Shown here: positions 54,147 to 63,345 of the stretch, piece by piece
How positions within the stretch are numbered: the first letter of the stretch is position 1
Layout of the letters: every line of letters starts with the position of its first letter
NCBI RefSeq assembly: GCF_030269905.1
Contig: NZ_BSVC01000014.1
Coordinates: 19,931-83,930 of the forward strand
Length of the DNA stretch: 64,000 bases
From: Pelosinus sp. IPA-1
Lineage (GTDB): Bacteria; Bacillota; Negativicutes; DSM-13327
Direction of reading: 5' to 3'
Notes under the pieces: generated by a model
Database searches by the model: none
Told to the model about the DNA's origin: nothing
Seen by the model: only the letters and a program-made list of their open reading frames with translations
Made by a program: the position numbers and the translations under genes

Positions 54147-54623
54147 TTGCCCAAACCACGTATTGGCAGACCTAAAAGTAATGCAAAAAAAGTAACTCCG
54201 AAACAGGAGAAGTTCATTGAAGAATACCTTGAGACAGGGAATGCCACTCAATCAGCAAGAGCGGCTGGATACAGTGAGAAATGTGCTAGTGTTCAAGGTA
54301 ACAGACTTAAAAATAATAAGGCTGTTGTTGCTGTTATTGAAGACATTAAGAGAGATGTAGCGCAAGAAATTAAAGATAATGCTCACATTGCTTATGATGT
54401 GCTTCAAGACATCATGTTAGATCCTAGAGTTAGTGCTAAAGTTAGATCAGATGTAGCCAGTAATTTACTTGATAGAGCAGGACACAAAGCAGTAGAGAAG
54501 AAGCAAGTAACTGGTAGCATTACTGGATCTATTAACTCTACTGTAACGATGGATCTAGTACAGAGAGCTAGGGAATTGTTAGCTACAAAGTCTAGGACTA
54601 TTGATGTAACACCTGATGTTTAG
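54147..54623 (+). CDS. terS: Small terminase subunit (TerS, Terminase_2/XtmA type)
   Basis: The start is taken as TTG at 54147, with AAGGAG nine bases upstream, giving 158 residues. The N-terminal VTPKQEKFIEEYLETGNATQ then SARAAGYSEKCASVQGNRLKN is the DNA-binding HTH of Terminase_2. The following KDNAHIAYDVLQDIMLDP and VRSDVASNLLDRAG helices form the oligomerisation region. It recognises the packaging site and recruits the large subunit; none is encoded in the element, so a helper phage must supply it. Confidence 0.9.
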   Translation: MPKPRIGRPKSNAKKVTPKQEKFIEEYLETGNATQSARAAGYSEKCASVQGNRLKNNKAVVAVIEDIKRDVAQEIKDNAHIAYDVLQDIMLDPRVSAKVRSDVASNLLDRAGHKAVEKKQVTGSITGSINSTVTMDLVQRARELLATKSRTIDVTPDV

Positions 54624-54736
54624 ACTAGCTGTACTAAATGCCCCTGCGTAATCTTGGAGAGAGTCATTGACTTCGTCATTACGTTACAACTTGTTTGGAA
54701 CGAGCTCCCTTCAGGCCACCTATGGGGAGGGGTGGG

Positions 54737-54758
54737 GCTTCTATATAGCCTACCCCCT
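54737..54758 (+). repeat. Duplicated G/C-armed hairpin, copy A
   Basis: A 22-base block beginning GCTTCTATATAGCC and ending in a C5 run, identical to 55593-55614. With the G-rich stretch before it, it forms a strong stem (GGGG.GGGCT / AGCC..CCCC). It lies about 115 bases after terS. Weaker similarity continues for about 150 bases downstream in both copies. Confidence 0.9.
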
Positions 54759-54870
54759 GCCAGTGGCATATGTATATATACAAGTGCTTACAAATTTTTT
54801 TAATTTTTATAACTTTTGACCTATAAAATGCCTAAAAAATTTTTTGCAAAAATTTTAAAATTAAATGAAA

Positions 54871-54907
54871 AGAAACCGCTCACTAATTTTTTTGTGAGCG
54901 GTTCTTT
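54871..54907 (-). terminator. Terminator of the coiled-coil gene
   Basis: A perfect AACCGCTCAC / GTGAGCGGTT stem, adjacent to the stop codon of the minus-strand gene, with T-rich flanks on both strands. Confidence 0.8.
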
Positions 54908-54908
54908 C

Positions 54909-55265
54909 TTATTTAGTTTTTTCTAAATTTAACATTTTTGCTTCTTGATTGAATAATCTAGTATTTAAAATTTTGAGACCTTCATGTAAGAAATCTGAAG
55001 AATAGGTTGTTGCTGTTGTTTGTAATAAAGGATTGTGCCTTGCATCTGATACTTTTAAAGATATCCTGTCTATTTTGCTTTCTAGACGATTTAGCGTAGC
55101 CAAAATACGTTGATTATCATCTATTTGACGTTCTGCTGTATCAAATAGAGCTGAGGTTATTATATTTTGTGCTTGCTCGAATCGTAAGATGGATTGTTTT
55201 AATTCTTGTTGTCCCTCAAGTAATTGTTTCTGACCTTCCAATAGCTGTTGTAAAATTTTTTCCAC
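54909..55265 (-). CDS. Coiled-coil hypothetical protein (118 aa)
   Basis: GTG start with GGAGG nine bases upstream. Residues 1-75 are a continuous amphipathic helix (QLLEGQKQLLEGQQELKQSI; RILATLNRLESKIDRISLKV), predicted as a long coiled coil with an internal LLEGQ-type repeat. The C-terminal 40 residues may form a second helix. Similar short coiled-coil genes are common in phage-derived DNA without known function. It lies between the two copies of the 22-base hairpin repeat and is transcribed towards terS. Confidence 0.7.
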   Translation of the reverse strand: MEKILQQLLEGQKQLLEGQQELKQSILRFEQAQNIITSALFDTAERQIDDNQRILATLNRLESKIDRISLKVSDARHNPLLQTTATTYSSDFLHEGLKILNTRLFNQEAKMLNLEKTK

Positions 55266-55390
55266 TGCTCGTAACCTCCAATAGTTTATTGTCTATATTA
55301 TACCTTAATTTATAATTAAAAAATGAAGTATATAAAAATAAAAATGCTAAATACGGTCGAATATGAGCATGAAACAGAATAATTGGTTAA

Positions 55391-55413
55391 AATAATTCTA
55401 TTTTGGAATTATT
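55391..55413. repeat. Smaller palindrome sharing the 53816 core
   Basis: AATAATTC and GAATTATT around TATTTTG. The left part ATAATTCTATTTT equals the arm of the 40-bp palindrome at 53816-53855, which makes a common binding protein plausible. Confidence 0.7.
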
Positions 55414-55592
55414 GCTCTAGGAATCTTATTATATATCCGTTTAGCTCGATTTTTTATCATGAAAAAGGTTGGTGCATTTGGCTATGTAGATATAAAACTG
55501 TCATAATTCTAAAAGATGACTTCTCGAAAGCAATTGGTGTGGGATAATAACTTCTCGGTTTTAAGCCAGAGAGTAAGGAGGGGGAGGGGGGG

Positions 55593-55614
55593 GCTTCTAT
55601 ATAGCCTACCCCCT
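55593..55614 (+). repeat. Duplicated G/C-armed hairpin, copy B
   Basis: Identical over 22 bases to 54737-54758, same orientation, 856 bases further on. It is preceded by a run of GGAGGGGGAGGGGGGGG and followed, as in copy A, by an AAGTG-TTACA-AAATTT segment and an A/T-rich tract ending in a hairpin. Confidence 0.9.
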
Positions 55615-56310
55615 CTCTTCCCATACATTGAAGAATAAAGTGTTTACACAAATTTAATCTTAAAAAAAGTTTTTTAAAAATTTTAGAAGTTGAGGACAAA
55701 AAGAAAGCCACTTACTGATTAAAATCAATGCAAGTAGTTTATTGTTATTCTCTTGATTTTGCTAATTCGCGGGATCTTAGAAGTGCTAACATTCTTGCTA
55801 TTTTTGAATGGACTACACATATACTCTTTTATCAAAAATAATATATCGTGTAGCGACAAAATAGAAATTATATGTGAAGCTTTTATTGAATACTGTGGTT
55901 GAAACTTTCTTGTTTAAAATATAATATTAATGAATTTTTTTTGTATAACATGTTTTGAATTGGATAAATTACATTATATGCATGTATTTAACATATTTTT
56001 GCACGGTAATTAAGTACGAAACGTATTGACAAATTATATGTATTTGGATGATAATGTGAATGACAGACAGACAGTAAAATGATATTAAAACGACATCAAT
56101 AATGACCGTTTTAACGTTAAAATAAAAAGACGCCCTGCACTCGCAATGCAAGACGTATTTTTATAAAAGCTAGACTCTTAGCAAAGTTATTAGGGTTACT
56201 GTCTCAATTAGAATTTTAAGTGCCAGCAAAAAACTTTCCAAGGCTTGTTTGCTGGGAAACCAGGAAAAACTACATAGATTCATTGATGCTTTCCTCCTTC
56301 TTTTGAATTT

Positions 56311-56369
56311 TTAAAAAAAAGGCAAGTGAAGGCTATTTGTGTTTCTATTAATAGATACAGCTTGCCTCT
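56311..56369 (-). terminator. Orphan minus-strand terminator
   Basis: AGGCAAG / CTTGCCT outer stem with an inner GT-TCTAT/ATAGA-AC stem. On the minus strand it is followed by T8. No minus-strand gene lies upstream of it. Confidence 0.65.
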
Positions 56370-56440
56370 ACTAAAGAATACCAAATAGAATGGAACTTAT
56401 CAATTAGTTTTTACAAATAAAAATTATTAAAAAACATAGA

Positions 56441-56475
56441 AACCACCTACCAGTTAAGGTAAGTGGTTTTTTTTG
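56441..56475 (+). terminator. Orphan plus-strand terminator
   Basis: ACCAC-TACC pairs with GGTA-GTGGT, followed by T8. No plus-strand gene ends here. Confidence 0.75.
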
Positions 56476-56596
56476 TTCTAATCTGTGCTCGCAACTTTTT
56501 TTGCTAAAAGGTCTTTGATTAAGTACTTCAAGCCAGCTTTTCTTTAACCTGATATTTTCCTGTAATGGTGTGAATTAAATAAAGGATATTTTTGAA

Positions 56597-56695
56597 ATGA
56601 TCGAGGATGTACAAAAACATGGATTAATACTACCTATAACACAGATTGTATTGGCGAAAATAATATCAGGATTAGCAAAATTGTATAGGAATTAG
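56597..56695 (+). pseudogene. Possible frameshifted gene remnant
   Basis: A short frame reads MIEDVQKHGLILPITQIVLA (first 20 residues) and stops. The next frame continues plausibly (LGEESRIIKILYFYMNLVSE) to a stop at about 56769. The DVQKHGLILPI stretch faintly recalls ParB-type N-termini. No ribosome site. It could equally be chance. Confidence 0.25.
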
Positions 56696-56799
56696 GGGAA
56701 GAGTCACGAATTATAAAGATACTATACTTTTATATGAATCTAGTGTCTGAAAGGAAAGAAATCTGTTAATAAACATGTTTACAAGTTGGGAGAATAAAA

Positions 56800-59700
56800 A
56801 TGAAGACTATCATCAAGGATAAGTGTCATAAACTAATTAATCTTGTAATTGAGCTACTTGAAAGGCTAAAGACATATTTGAAAAAAGAAACTGAAAATAT
56901 TTATGGGTATGAAGATTTGGCTCCTGATGAGAATGTTGATGTGGATGGTAGGTATGGTGCCTCGCTAGATTGGGCAATTGGAAATGAGAAAATTAAAAAT
57001 ATTGCTCTTACAGGAACTTATGGCTCAGGGAAAAGTAGTGTTTTAAGAACATATCAAAGTCGCAATAAAAGATATAAGTTTTTGGATATTTCATTAGCGA
57101 ATTTTAAAGAAAACGTTAACGATGAAAATGCGGAAATAGAAAGAAATATTTTATTGCAAATGTTTTATCAGGTTGAAAGTAAAACGATTCCTTATATGCG
57201 ACTTAATAGAATTACCAATCTAAATGTGAAAAAAGTATTATTAAAGTTCCTTTTTTCCGTATCTTTACTAATTGTTGGATTGGTAATATTTAATCCCCAA
57301 AAAATAATTGATATAAAAAGTAATATGTTAATATTAGAGAATCTGAATATTGGAAGTAATACTGTTTTTATAATATGTGTAATATTCATCGTATTATTTT
57401 ATTGTAATTTACTTTGGGTAATCAAGTTTCTTAAAGAAAATTTTAAAATTAATAAGATAAAAGTAGACAAAACAGAAATAGAAATAAATAAGGAATCTGA
57501 TAGTTCAATATTTAATAAACATATAGACGAGATTATGTATTTTTTTGAAGTAACTAAATATGATGTTGTCGTATTTGAAGACTTAGATAGATTTGAAAAT
57601 ATAAATACTATACATCTTTTTACAAAACTTCGGGAAATTAACACATTGCTCAATAATTCTGAACAAATTAATAGGAAAATAGTATTTATTTATGCTTTAA
57701 AGGATGACATGTTTTCGGACAATGCAAAAAGAACAAAGTTTTTTGATTTTATTATTCCAGTGATTCCTGTAATAAATTCATCTAATTCGTGTGAAATTCT
57801 ACATGATATGTTCGAAAGGCATAAATTTAATATCTCCAAAAAGTTTATAAGTGACATAACTGTTTACATAAACGATATGAGAACTTTAAAGAATATATAC
57901 AATGAGTTTATTATATATCAAGCAAAATTAAGTGAAATTAATCTGAATATGGAAAATTTATTAGCAATGATAATTTACAAAAATGTTTATCCTGAAGATT
58001 TTGCGAAATTACAAGTAAATGAAGGATTCGTTTATGAAGTGTTTCAAAATAAACATAAAATAGCGGATACTAAAATGGATGAAATTAATAAGTGTTGCTT
58101 ACAGATAGAAAAAAATATTGAATTGGCTAAAAAAGAGCACTTAGAAAATGTCGATGAACTACAAGCAGTTTATTATGATTGTTTTTTATATAAATATAGT
58201 AACCATGGATATATTACTATTGGAACCCAACAATTTCAAATTAGTAATTTAAATAAAGTATCCATTCTAGATGCCGTAAAAGGTGGGAATAAAGTACAGA
58301 ATCAGTATGATTATCTTACTGCAGATAATAAAAAAGCTAATTATTTTGATAGAGAAGCAGTTTTATTATTGGGGAAAGATCGCCGTATAGAAGAATTACA
58401 AATTGAGTTAGATATACTAAAAAGAAAAAAAGATGAAATTAAATTATTACCTCTTAAAAAAATTATTACTGAAGAAAATATAGGAGAAGGTTTCTCAATA
58501 GATTTTAATAATAAGAAACTATTAAAATTCTTGATTAAACGCGGATATATTGATGAAATGTACCATTCATATATTACATATTTTTATCCAGGTAGTCTAA
58601 CAAAAGAAGATATGGATTTCTTAGCGAGCATTAAAAATCAAGAAGCATTGACTTTTGATTACAAATTGACAAAGTATGAAGAAATTATCAATAAAATGTA
58701 TATTTATGAGTTTGAACAGCAAGAAATCCTAAACTATAATTTAATTGACTTTATGATAGAAAATATAGAAAAGTACAGAATTTTTGTTGAAATTGTATTA
58801 ACGCAATTGGTTAATGAAAGTGATAAATCAATTAGTTTTATTGATGGATATCTAAAAGAATCTAGACAAGAATCAGCGTTTATAAAGCTACTTTGTAAAA
58901 GATGGAACAATTTATGGCGGTTTATTGATATCAAGTCCAATTTCCCAATTCAGAAAAAAAATGAATACTTAACTAAAATTATTAAATTTGCAGATGTAGA
59001 TGATATTCACAATTTAAATAGTGAAACATTACTAACACAATATATTTCAAAGGCGACAAATTTTTTAAAACTAATAATTGATGAACAGTATATTGAAAAA
59101 ATACAGTTAGTATTGGAAAGGTTAGAAGTCAAATTTGAATATTTAGAGACTCCATATAACGGAATGCGATTATTTGATTTTGTATATGAAAACAATATGT
59201 ATAAAATTAATCAAGAGATGATTGAGTTAATAATAAACATAAAGGGAAAGGTACCTGCGGATAAGATAGCAGAATTAAAAACATCAAACTATACGGTTAT
59301 CAAAGAATCAAATTGTGATTACCTGATTAAATATATTGATGATAACATTCAAGAATATCTTGAAAATGTATTTTTAAAATTAGAAAATAATAATAATGAA
59401 ACTGAAGAAAACATTTTAAATCTGCTTAATAAAGAATCGCTTGACAAGGCATTGCAAGTAGCTATCCTTGATAAGGAAGTAAAGGTTATAACTGATATTA
59501 CTGAAGTAAAAAATAAGGAATTATGGAATATACTTGTTCAATCTTTCAAAGTGAGTGCCGAGTGGTTTAATGTAATAAACTATTATAAAGAAATCAATAA
59601 AATTGATGATGTACTTGTGATGTTTTTTAATAGAAACTATATTGAACTTTCTAAGAATGAATTAAATAAATATGATGGCATTGAAGATGCACTCTATAAA

Positions 59701-60408
59701 AAAATTTCGATGGATATTATGAGGTGCGAACAAATAGAAGAAAGTTGTTTCGAAAAAATTAAAGAGAGTATCCCATATCAATTTGATAAATTTAGTGTGG
59801 AAGATTTATCGGAGAATCGCATAAGCAGTATTATAAATGAGGGTTTGCTAAGCTTGACAATAGAAAATTTTAATTCCTTAAAAGATAACTCTCAAAATAA
59901 ACATATTTTATTACTTGAAAGAAAAATTGATGAATATTTGGGAAAAGATACTGAATATGAACTAGATTCAAATGATATAGAAATGTTGTTAGATTCAGAA
60001 GTAATTACTAGCGAACAAAAAAAATCTATTATTCAAGATATGAATGAAGGACTTATTTCAGATGATAATTCGTTAGCAGAGAAAATATATATAGTATCTT
60101 TAGATCATGAGTTTAATGAAATGACACAAGAAATATTTGAAAAACTGATAATGAGTGATTTATTATCAAGTGATAAAAAATTAAATATTATTACTAAGGT
60201 AATTGAATATTTGCCGAAAGAGGCCATTATGGGTAGTTTTGCTAATATTGAAGCACCATATTGCGAAATTGCTAATAGCGGGAAGCGACCACTGTTATTA
60301 GATAACAGTATTAATCAAGCTTTAGTTATTCAGCTGGAGACTAAAGGATACATATCATCTTGGAAAAAAGAAGGTGGGAAGTTAAGAGTCATTAATAAAA
60401 TGGCTTAA
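56800..60408 (+). CDS. YobI-like KAP-family P-loop NTPase with two membrane helices
   Basis: A 1202-residue protein, GGGAG before the ATG. Walker A is TGTYGSGKSSV (about 70-80) and Walker B VVVFEDLDRF (about 256-265). Between them two membrane helices are inserted (about 147-167 and 188-211), the defining layout of KAP NTPases. The rest (about 400-1202) is helical, Asn/Lys/Ile-rich and without motifs I recognise, resembling YobI of Bacillus. KAP relatives include PifA, which aborts T7 infection. The gene is far more AT-rich than the host, so recently acquired cargo. Anti-phage function is an inference. Confidence 0.85.
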   Translation: MKTIIKDKCHKLINLVIELLERLKTYLKKETENIYGYEDLAPDENVDVDGRYGASLDWAIGNEKIKNIALTGTYGSGKSSVLRTYQSRNKRYKFLDISLANFKENVNDENAEIERNILLQMFYQVESKTIPYMRLNRITNLNVKKVLLKFLFSVSLLIVGLVIFNPQKIIDIKSNMLILENLNIGSNTVFIICVIFIVLFYCNLLWVIKFLKENFKINKIKVDKTEIEINKESDSSIFNKHIDEIMYFFEVTKYDVVVFEDLDRFENINTIHLFTKLREINTLLNNSEQINRKIVFIYALKDDMFSDNAKRTKFFDFIIPVIPVINSSNSCEILHDMFERHKFNISKKFISDITVYINDMRTLKNIYNEFIIYQAKLSEINLNMENLLAMIIYKNVYPEDFAKLQVNEGFVYEVFQNKHKIADTKMDEINKCCLQIEKNIELAKKEHLENVDELQAVYYDCFLYKYSNHGYITIGTQQFQISNLNKVSILDAVKGGNKVQNQYDYLTADNKKANYFDREAVLLLGKDRRIEELQIELDILKRKKDEIKLLPLKKIITEENIGEGFSIDFNNKKLLKFLIKRGYIDEMYHSYITYFYPGSLTKEDMDFLASIKNQEALTFDYKLTKYEEIINKMYIYEFEQQEILNYNLIDFMIENIEKYRIFVEIVLTQLVNESDKSISFIDGYLKESRQESAFIKLLCKRWNNLWRFIDIKSNFPIQKKNEYLTKIIKFADVDDIHNLNSETLLTQYISKATNFLKLIIDEQYIEKIQLVLERLEVKFEYLETPYNGMRLFDFVYENNMYKINQEMIELIINIKGKVPADKIAELKTSNYTVIKESNCDYLIKYIDDNIQEYLENVFLKLENNNNETEENILNLLNKESLDKALQVAILDKEVKVITDITEVKNKELWNILVQSFKVSAEWFNVINYYKEINKIDDVLVMFFNRNYIELSKNELNKYDGIEDALYKKISMDIMRCEQIEESCFEKIKESIPYQFDKFSVEDLSENRISSIINEGLLSLTIENFNSLKDNSQNKHILLLERKIDEYLGKDTEYELDSNDIEMLLDSEVITSEQKKSIIQDMNEGLISDDNSLAEKIYIVSLDHEFNEMTQEIFEKLIMSDLLSSDKKLNIITKVIEYLPKEAIMGSFANIEAPYCEIANSGKRPLLLDNSINQALVIQLETKGYISSWKKEGGKLRVINKMA

Positions 60409-60647
60409 ATCTAATGAATCATTTATAATTGTTAGGTTCAGTTGCCTGGGGCTTATATCTACAAATAAACGCCAAAGACAGCAATATCGCTCAAGTATAA
60501 GTTAAGGAAATCCTTAAGACATAATGCTTTTGGGGGAATGCTGATTCTTACGAACCTGATTATTTAGGTCAAAGGTCTTCCCCTAGAATTATCAGATGAA
60601 AGATAAAGAGTTTTTTTATTATATAGAAATGATAATAAAATCTGTTA

Positions 60648-60677
60648 AAACCCTATCGCATTTGGGCGATAGGGTTT
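60648..60677 (+). terminator. Hairpin after the KAP NTPase gene
   Basis: A perfect 12-bp stem, AAACCCTATCGC with GCGATAGGGTTT. It separates the NTPase from the next two genes. The T-run is poor. The rest of 60409-60790 shows nothing else. Confidence 0.6.
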
Positions 60678-60790
60678 AGTTTATATGGGGTCTATTATCA
60701 TGTCAAATATTTTTCTTTTTCAACAGGATTAATCATAAATTTCATTGAAGTACTATAAATGGGTAAAGTTGCTAAAGGGTAGGTAGGCAT

Positions 60791-61963
60791 ATGAATTATT
60801 GGCTAATCGTGCATGATATTGAAGCTTTTAATGGTGGATTAAAGGGTGATGATTCGAATACTATAGGTTTTCAAGCATCTACCTATAACGCAAAAAATGT
60901 TGAGCCTGGAGATATGCTTGTTTATTACTTAAAAAATGACATTGCACTAAAAGGCATTTATAAGGTTAAGCCTAAGCCATGGTATGGGGTTAAAAACTGG
61001 GTCAGTGATTACCAGATAGACATATTGCCAGTAATTCAATTAGATAAACCTTGTGATTTCAAAGAAGTACTTTCATGTCTTGAACTGTTTAATGGTATTG
61101 AAAAATGGCAACAAAAGATACAAGGTACAAATGGAATTAGAGAATTATCTGAGAATGATTTTATTGTATTAAAAGACTACGTTGCCAAGTTTGCGCACTT
61201 TGAGAATCAATTCTCTTCTGATAATAGCATTGATTGTTTTCATATCAATGTAGAAATACCACCATTGCTAAAAAATGTTGGAACATCTCAATACACTGAT
61301 GGTGTGCGAATAGAAAAAGAGTTTCATGATGTTTTTAATCCACCTAATTCACCATTCTATACGTCCAGAGGATCAGCAAGACAAATAAAGATTTTATTTA
61401 ACAATAAGATTTTTGATGCGAAGTATTACTTTGAAGGACAGGAAGATAAGGCAGTAACATTGCAAAGTATACGTTTTAGAAAAAAAATTAAAGCGGAATT
61501 TCAAAAAGTATTTCCCGAACAAATAGGGCAATTTGCGATCCAAGTTGGACATGATTTGAATCATTTTATTTTTAGCCATTCTTCCGTTGTTTTTGATGAT
61601 GGAGAAGAGTTTGAAGAGGATGATCGTACTTATGATGAAACTAAGCAGGCTTTTAGACTTCATAAACTTAGGGAAAGAAAACCAGAGGTTATAAAAAAAG
61701 CTAAAGATAAGTTTCTAAAGAAACATGGCAGATTATTTTGTCAGGCTTGTGGTTTTGATTTCAAAAAGGTGTATGGAGCTAGGGGAACTGGCTTTATTGA
61801 AGGTCACCATACTAAGTTGGTCAGTGAAATGAAAGAGGGTGAAAAAACCAAGGTTGAAGATATTTCTTTGTTATGTTCTAATTGCCATAAAATGATTCAT
61901 AGAAAACCATTAATAAATGTTGAACAATTAGCTTTTTGGATAAAGTACCAATCTAACACTTAA
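60791..61963 (+). CDS. EVE-like domain fused to HNH endonuclease
   Basis: A 390-residue protein. Residues 1-115 (MNYWLIVHDIEAF, NAKNVEPGDMLVYYL, LKGIYKV) resemble the EVE/PUA-like fold that recognises modified bases. A middle domain (about 150-290) is not recognised. Residues about 305-375 are an McrA-type HNH nuclease: FCQACGFDF, GTGFIEGHHTKLV, DISLLCSNCHKMIHRKP, with two Cys pairs for zinc and the His-His catalytic pair. This domain order suggests a modification-dependent restriction enzyme aimed at phage DNA. A purine-rich site precedes the ATG; the next gene is 14 bases away. Confidence 0.85.
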   Translation: MNYWLIVHDIEAFNGGLKGDDSNTIGFQASTYNAKNVEPGDMLVYYLKNDIALKGIYKVKPKPWYGVKNWVSDYQIDILPVIQLDKPCDFKEVLSCLELFNGIEKWQQKIQGTNGIRELSENDFIVLKDYVAKFAHFENQFSSDNSIDCFHINVEIPPLLKNVGTSQYTDGVRIEKEFHDVFNPPNSPFYTSRGSARQIKILFNNKIFDAKYYFEGQEDKAVTLQSIRFRKKIKAEFQKVFPEQIGQFAIQVGHDLNHFIFSHSSVVFDDGEEFEEDDRTYDETKQAFRLHKLRERKPEVIKKAKDKFLKKHGRLFCQACGFDFKKVYGARGTGFIEGHHTKLVSEMKEGEKTKVEDISLLCSNCHKMIHRKPLINVEQLAFWIKYQSNT

Positions 61964-61977
61964 AAAGGAGCGGCTTT

Positions 61978-63345
61978 ATGGCGAAAGTACTTTATGATTT
62001 TTTAAATGATAGTCCACTTTTTAATGATAAAAAAATAGAAGAAAAATTTTCAGGGGTATCAAACAAAGATTTAGAAAAAGAGATAAATGCTTATCGAGAG
62101 TATTCTCTAAAGAAAGCATCAAATTTATTAAGTGAAATTAAAAACTCAAAGCAAAAAATATCCGCAACTATGGAAGGCTTTAACTCGTTTATCCCAGATG
62201 AACAAACATTAAAACAATTTGCTTTATATATGGATTCAGTGGTAATAAATGACCCACTTTTCAAAATGACACATAGAGATAGCCAGTTTTCAAAAACAAT
62301 GAATCAATATCTGGGATACGATGGAAAAGATGAAATTGATAAAATAAAACTTGTTAAGGCTGTTTCTTATATGAAAAAACTAACACCAATGATAGCTGGC
62401 AATTTTGTAAAATTTTTTCCTATGAGTTATATTCATGAACCACCGCAACAATTACCTATACATATGTCAGATAATCATTTTTCTGATATTTTACCTGAAG
62501 AACTATTGCAGTGGTTCCGTAAAAGATCCACGGTTGTTTCATTGAAAAAAAGTGATGACGGATGGCGTATTTTAAAAAAACTATATATTTCACGTTCTAT
62601 ATGTGTTCAATTTGAAGGGGATAACTCTAAAAATGCCAACATATATCAGTTGTTTGAAAGTGATTTCAAGGATATTGATAAAAAAACAGGTAAGTTTCAA
62701 ATGACATCTCAGCTACCAGATGAATTGCCTGAAGCGAATTATTTTAATGGATGGGTTTATCAGTCTGTTAATAAGTCTGCTAAAGCAAAATATGACCAAA
62801 TCATATTGGAGTTATATTATTCTAATATGATGGGTAATTCATATTTTACCCGTTCGCCATTTGTAGCGGACTTATTAAATTTTAGTTTTGGCAAAACAAA
62901 AAGTCTTGAGATGGATATTGCAAACTTAGGATTAAGTTTAGATTTACCAACAATACAAAACGTTTCAATGGAGAAACTGATGTATATTAGAGAAAACGAA
63001 GGGGAAGCATTTAACAATTTTCGTATAGAGTTAGAAAAGCAATTGAGAGAAGTTCGGTTAATTAATAACGAAGAACAGTTAAAATTGAAGTTGGAAAATA
63101 TAGCACATGAATTTGAAGAAGTACAAATAAATGAGATACGGAAAAAAATGAAGCACTTTAAGAGGAGTATTTTTAGCGAGGTATTCTTGGGGCTAGGGAC
63201 TCTTTATACATCAGTGCACTTTAATATACCTTGGTTGTTAACATCGTTATTTGGCATCGGATGGGCTGGGAGTAGAAGTTTTAATGATAAAATTAATACG
63301 GTAAATGATAATCCAGCATACTTCTTATGGAAGTTAAAGAATTAA
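61978..63345 (+). CDS. Unrecognised protein with C-terminal membrane hairpin, partner of the EVE-HNH gene
   Basis: A 455-residue protein with AAAGGAG before the ATG, 14 bases after the nuclease gene, so one operon. The first 390 residues are soluble and helical, with charged coiled-coil stretches (LEKEINAYREYSLKKASNLL; FRIELEKQLREVRLINNEEQ). Residues about 395-435 are hydrophobic (FLGLGTLYTSVHF, WLLTSLFGIGWAG) and likely form two short membrane segments. No family recognised. A membrane effector or anchor for the nuclease are both possible. Confidence 0.75.
   Translation: MAKVLYDFLNDSPLFNDKKIEEKFSGVSNKDLEKEINAYREYSLKKASNLLSEIKNSKQKISATMEGFNSFIPDEQTLKQFALYMDSVVINDPLFKMTHRDSQFSKTMNQYLGYDGKDEIDKIKLVKAVSYMKKLTPMIAGNFVKFFPMSYIHEPPQQLPIHMSDNHFSDILPEELLQWFRKRSTVVSLKKSDDGWRILKKLYISRSICVQFEGDNSKNANIYQLFESDFKDIDKKTGKFQMTSQLPDELPEANYFNGWVYQSVNKSAKAKYDQIILELYYSNMMGNSYFTRSPFVADLLNFSFGKTKSLEMDIANLGLSLDLPTIQNVSMEKLMYIRENEGEAFNNFRIELEKQLREVRLINNEEQLKLKLENIAHEFEEVQINEIRKKMKHFKRSIFSEVFLGLGTLYTSVHFNIPWLLTSLFGIGWAGSRSFNDKINTVNDNPAYFLWKLKN

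Larger units (their letters stand above)
55615..56799. other. Non-coding, hairpin-rich block of the element
   Basis: About 1.2 kb with no gene I can support beyond a possible remnant at 56597. Structures seen: TTAAAACG/CGTTTTAA dyad (56085-56114), a terminator-like hairpin at 56125-56162, a CCAGCAAA/TTTGCTGG stem (56223-56255), a minus-strand terminator with a T8 run at 56311-56369 and a plus-strand terminator at 56441-56475. Terminators facing both ways without genes hint at small RNAs or lost cargo. Confidence 0.6.

Noticed and set aside
55457..55711. 84-aa minus-strand frame covering hairpin copy B
   Set aside because: Its Pro/Ser-rich middle is just the translation of the G/C-rich hairpin; no ribosome site.
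55615..56799. Retron or diversity-generating element suggested by dense hairpins
   Set aside because: No reverse transcriptase gene is encoded anywhere in the element.
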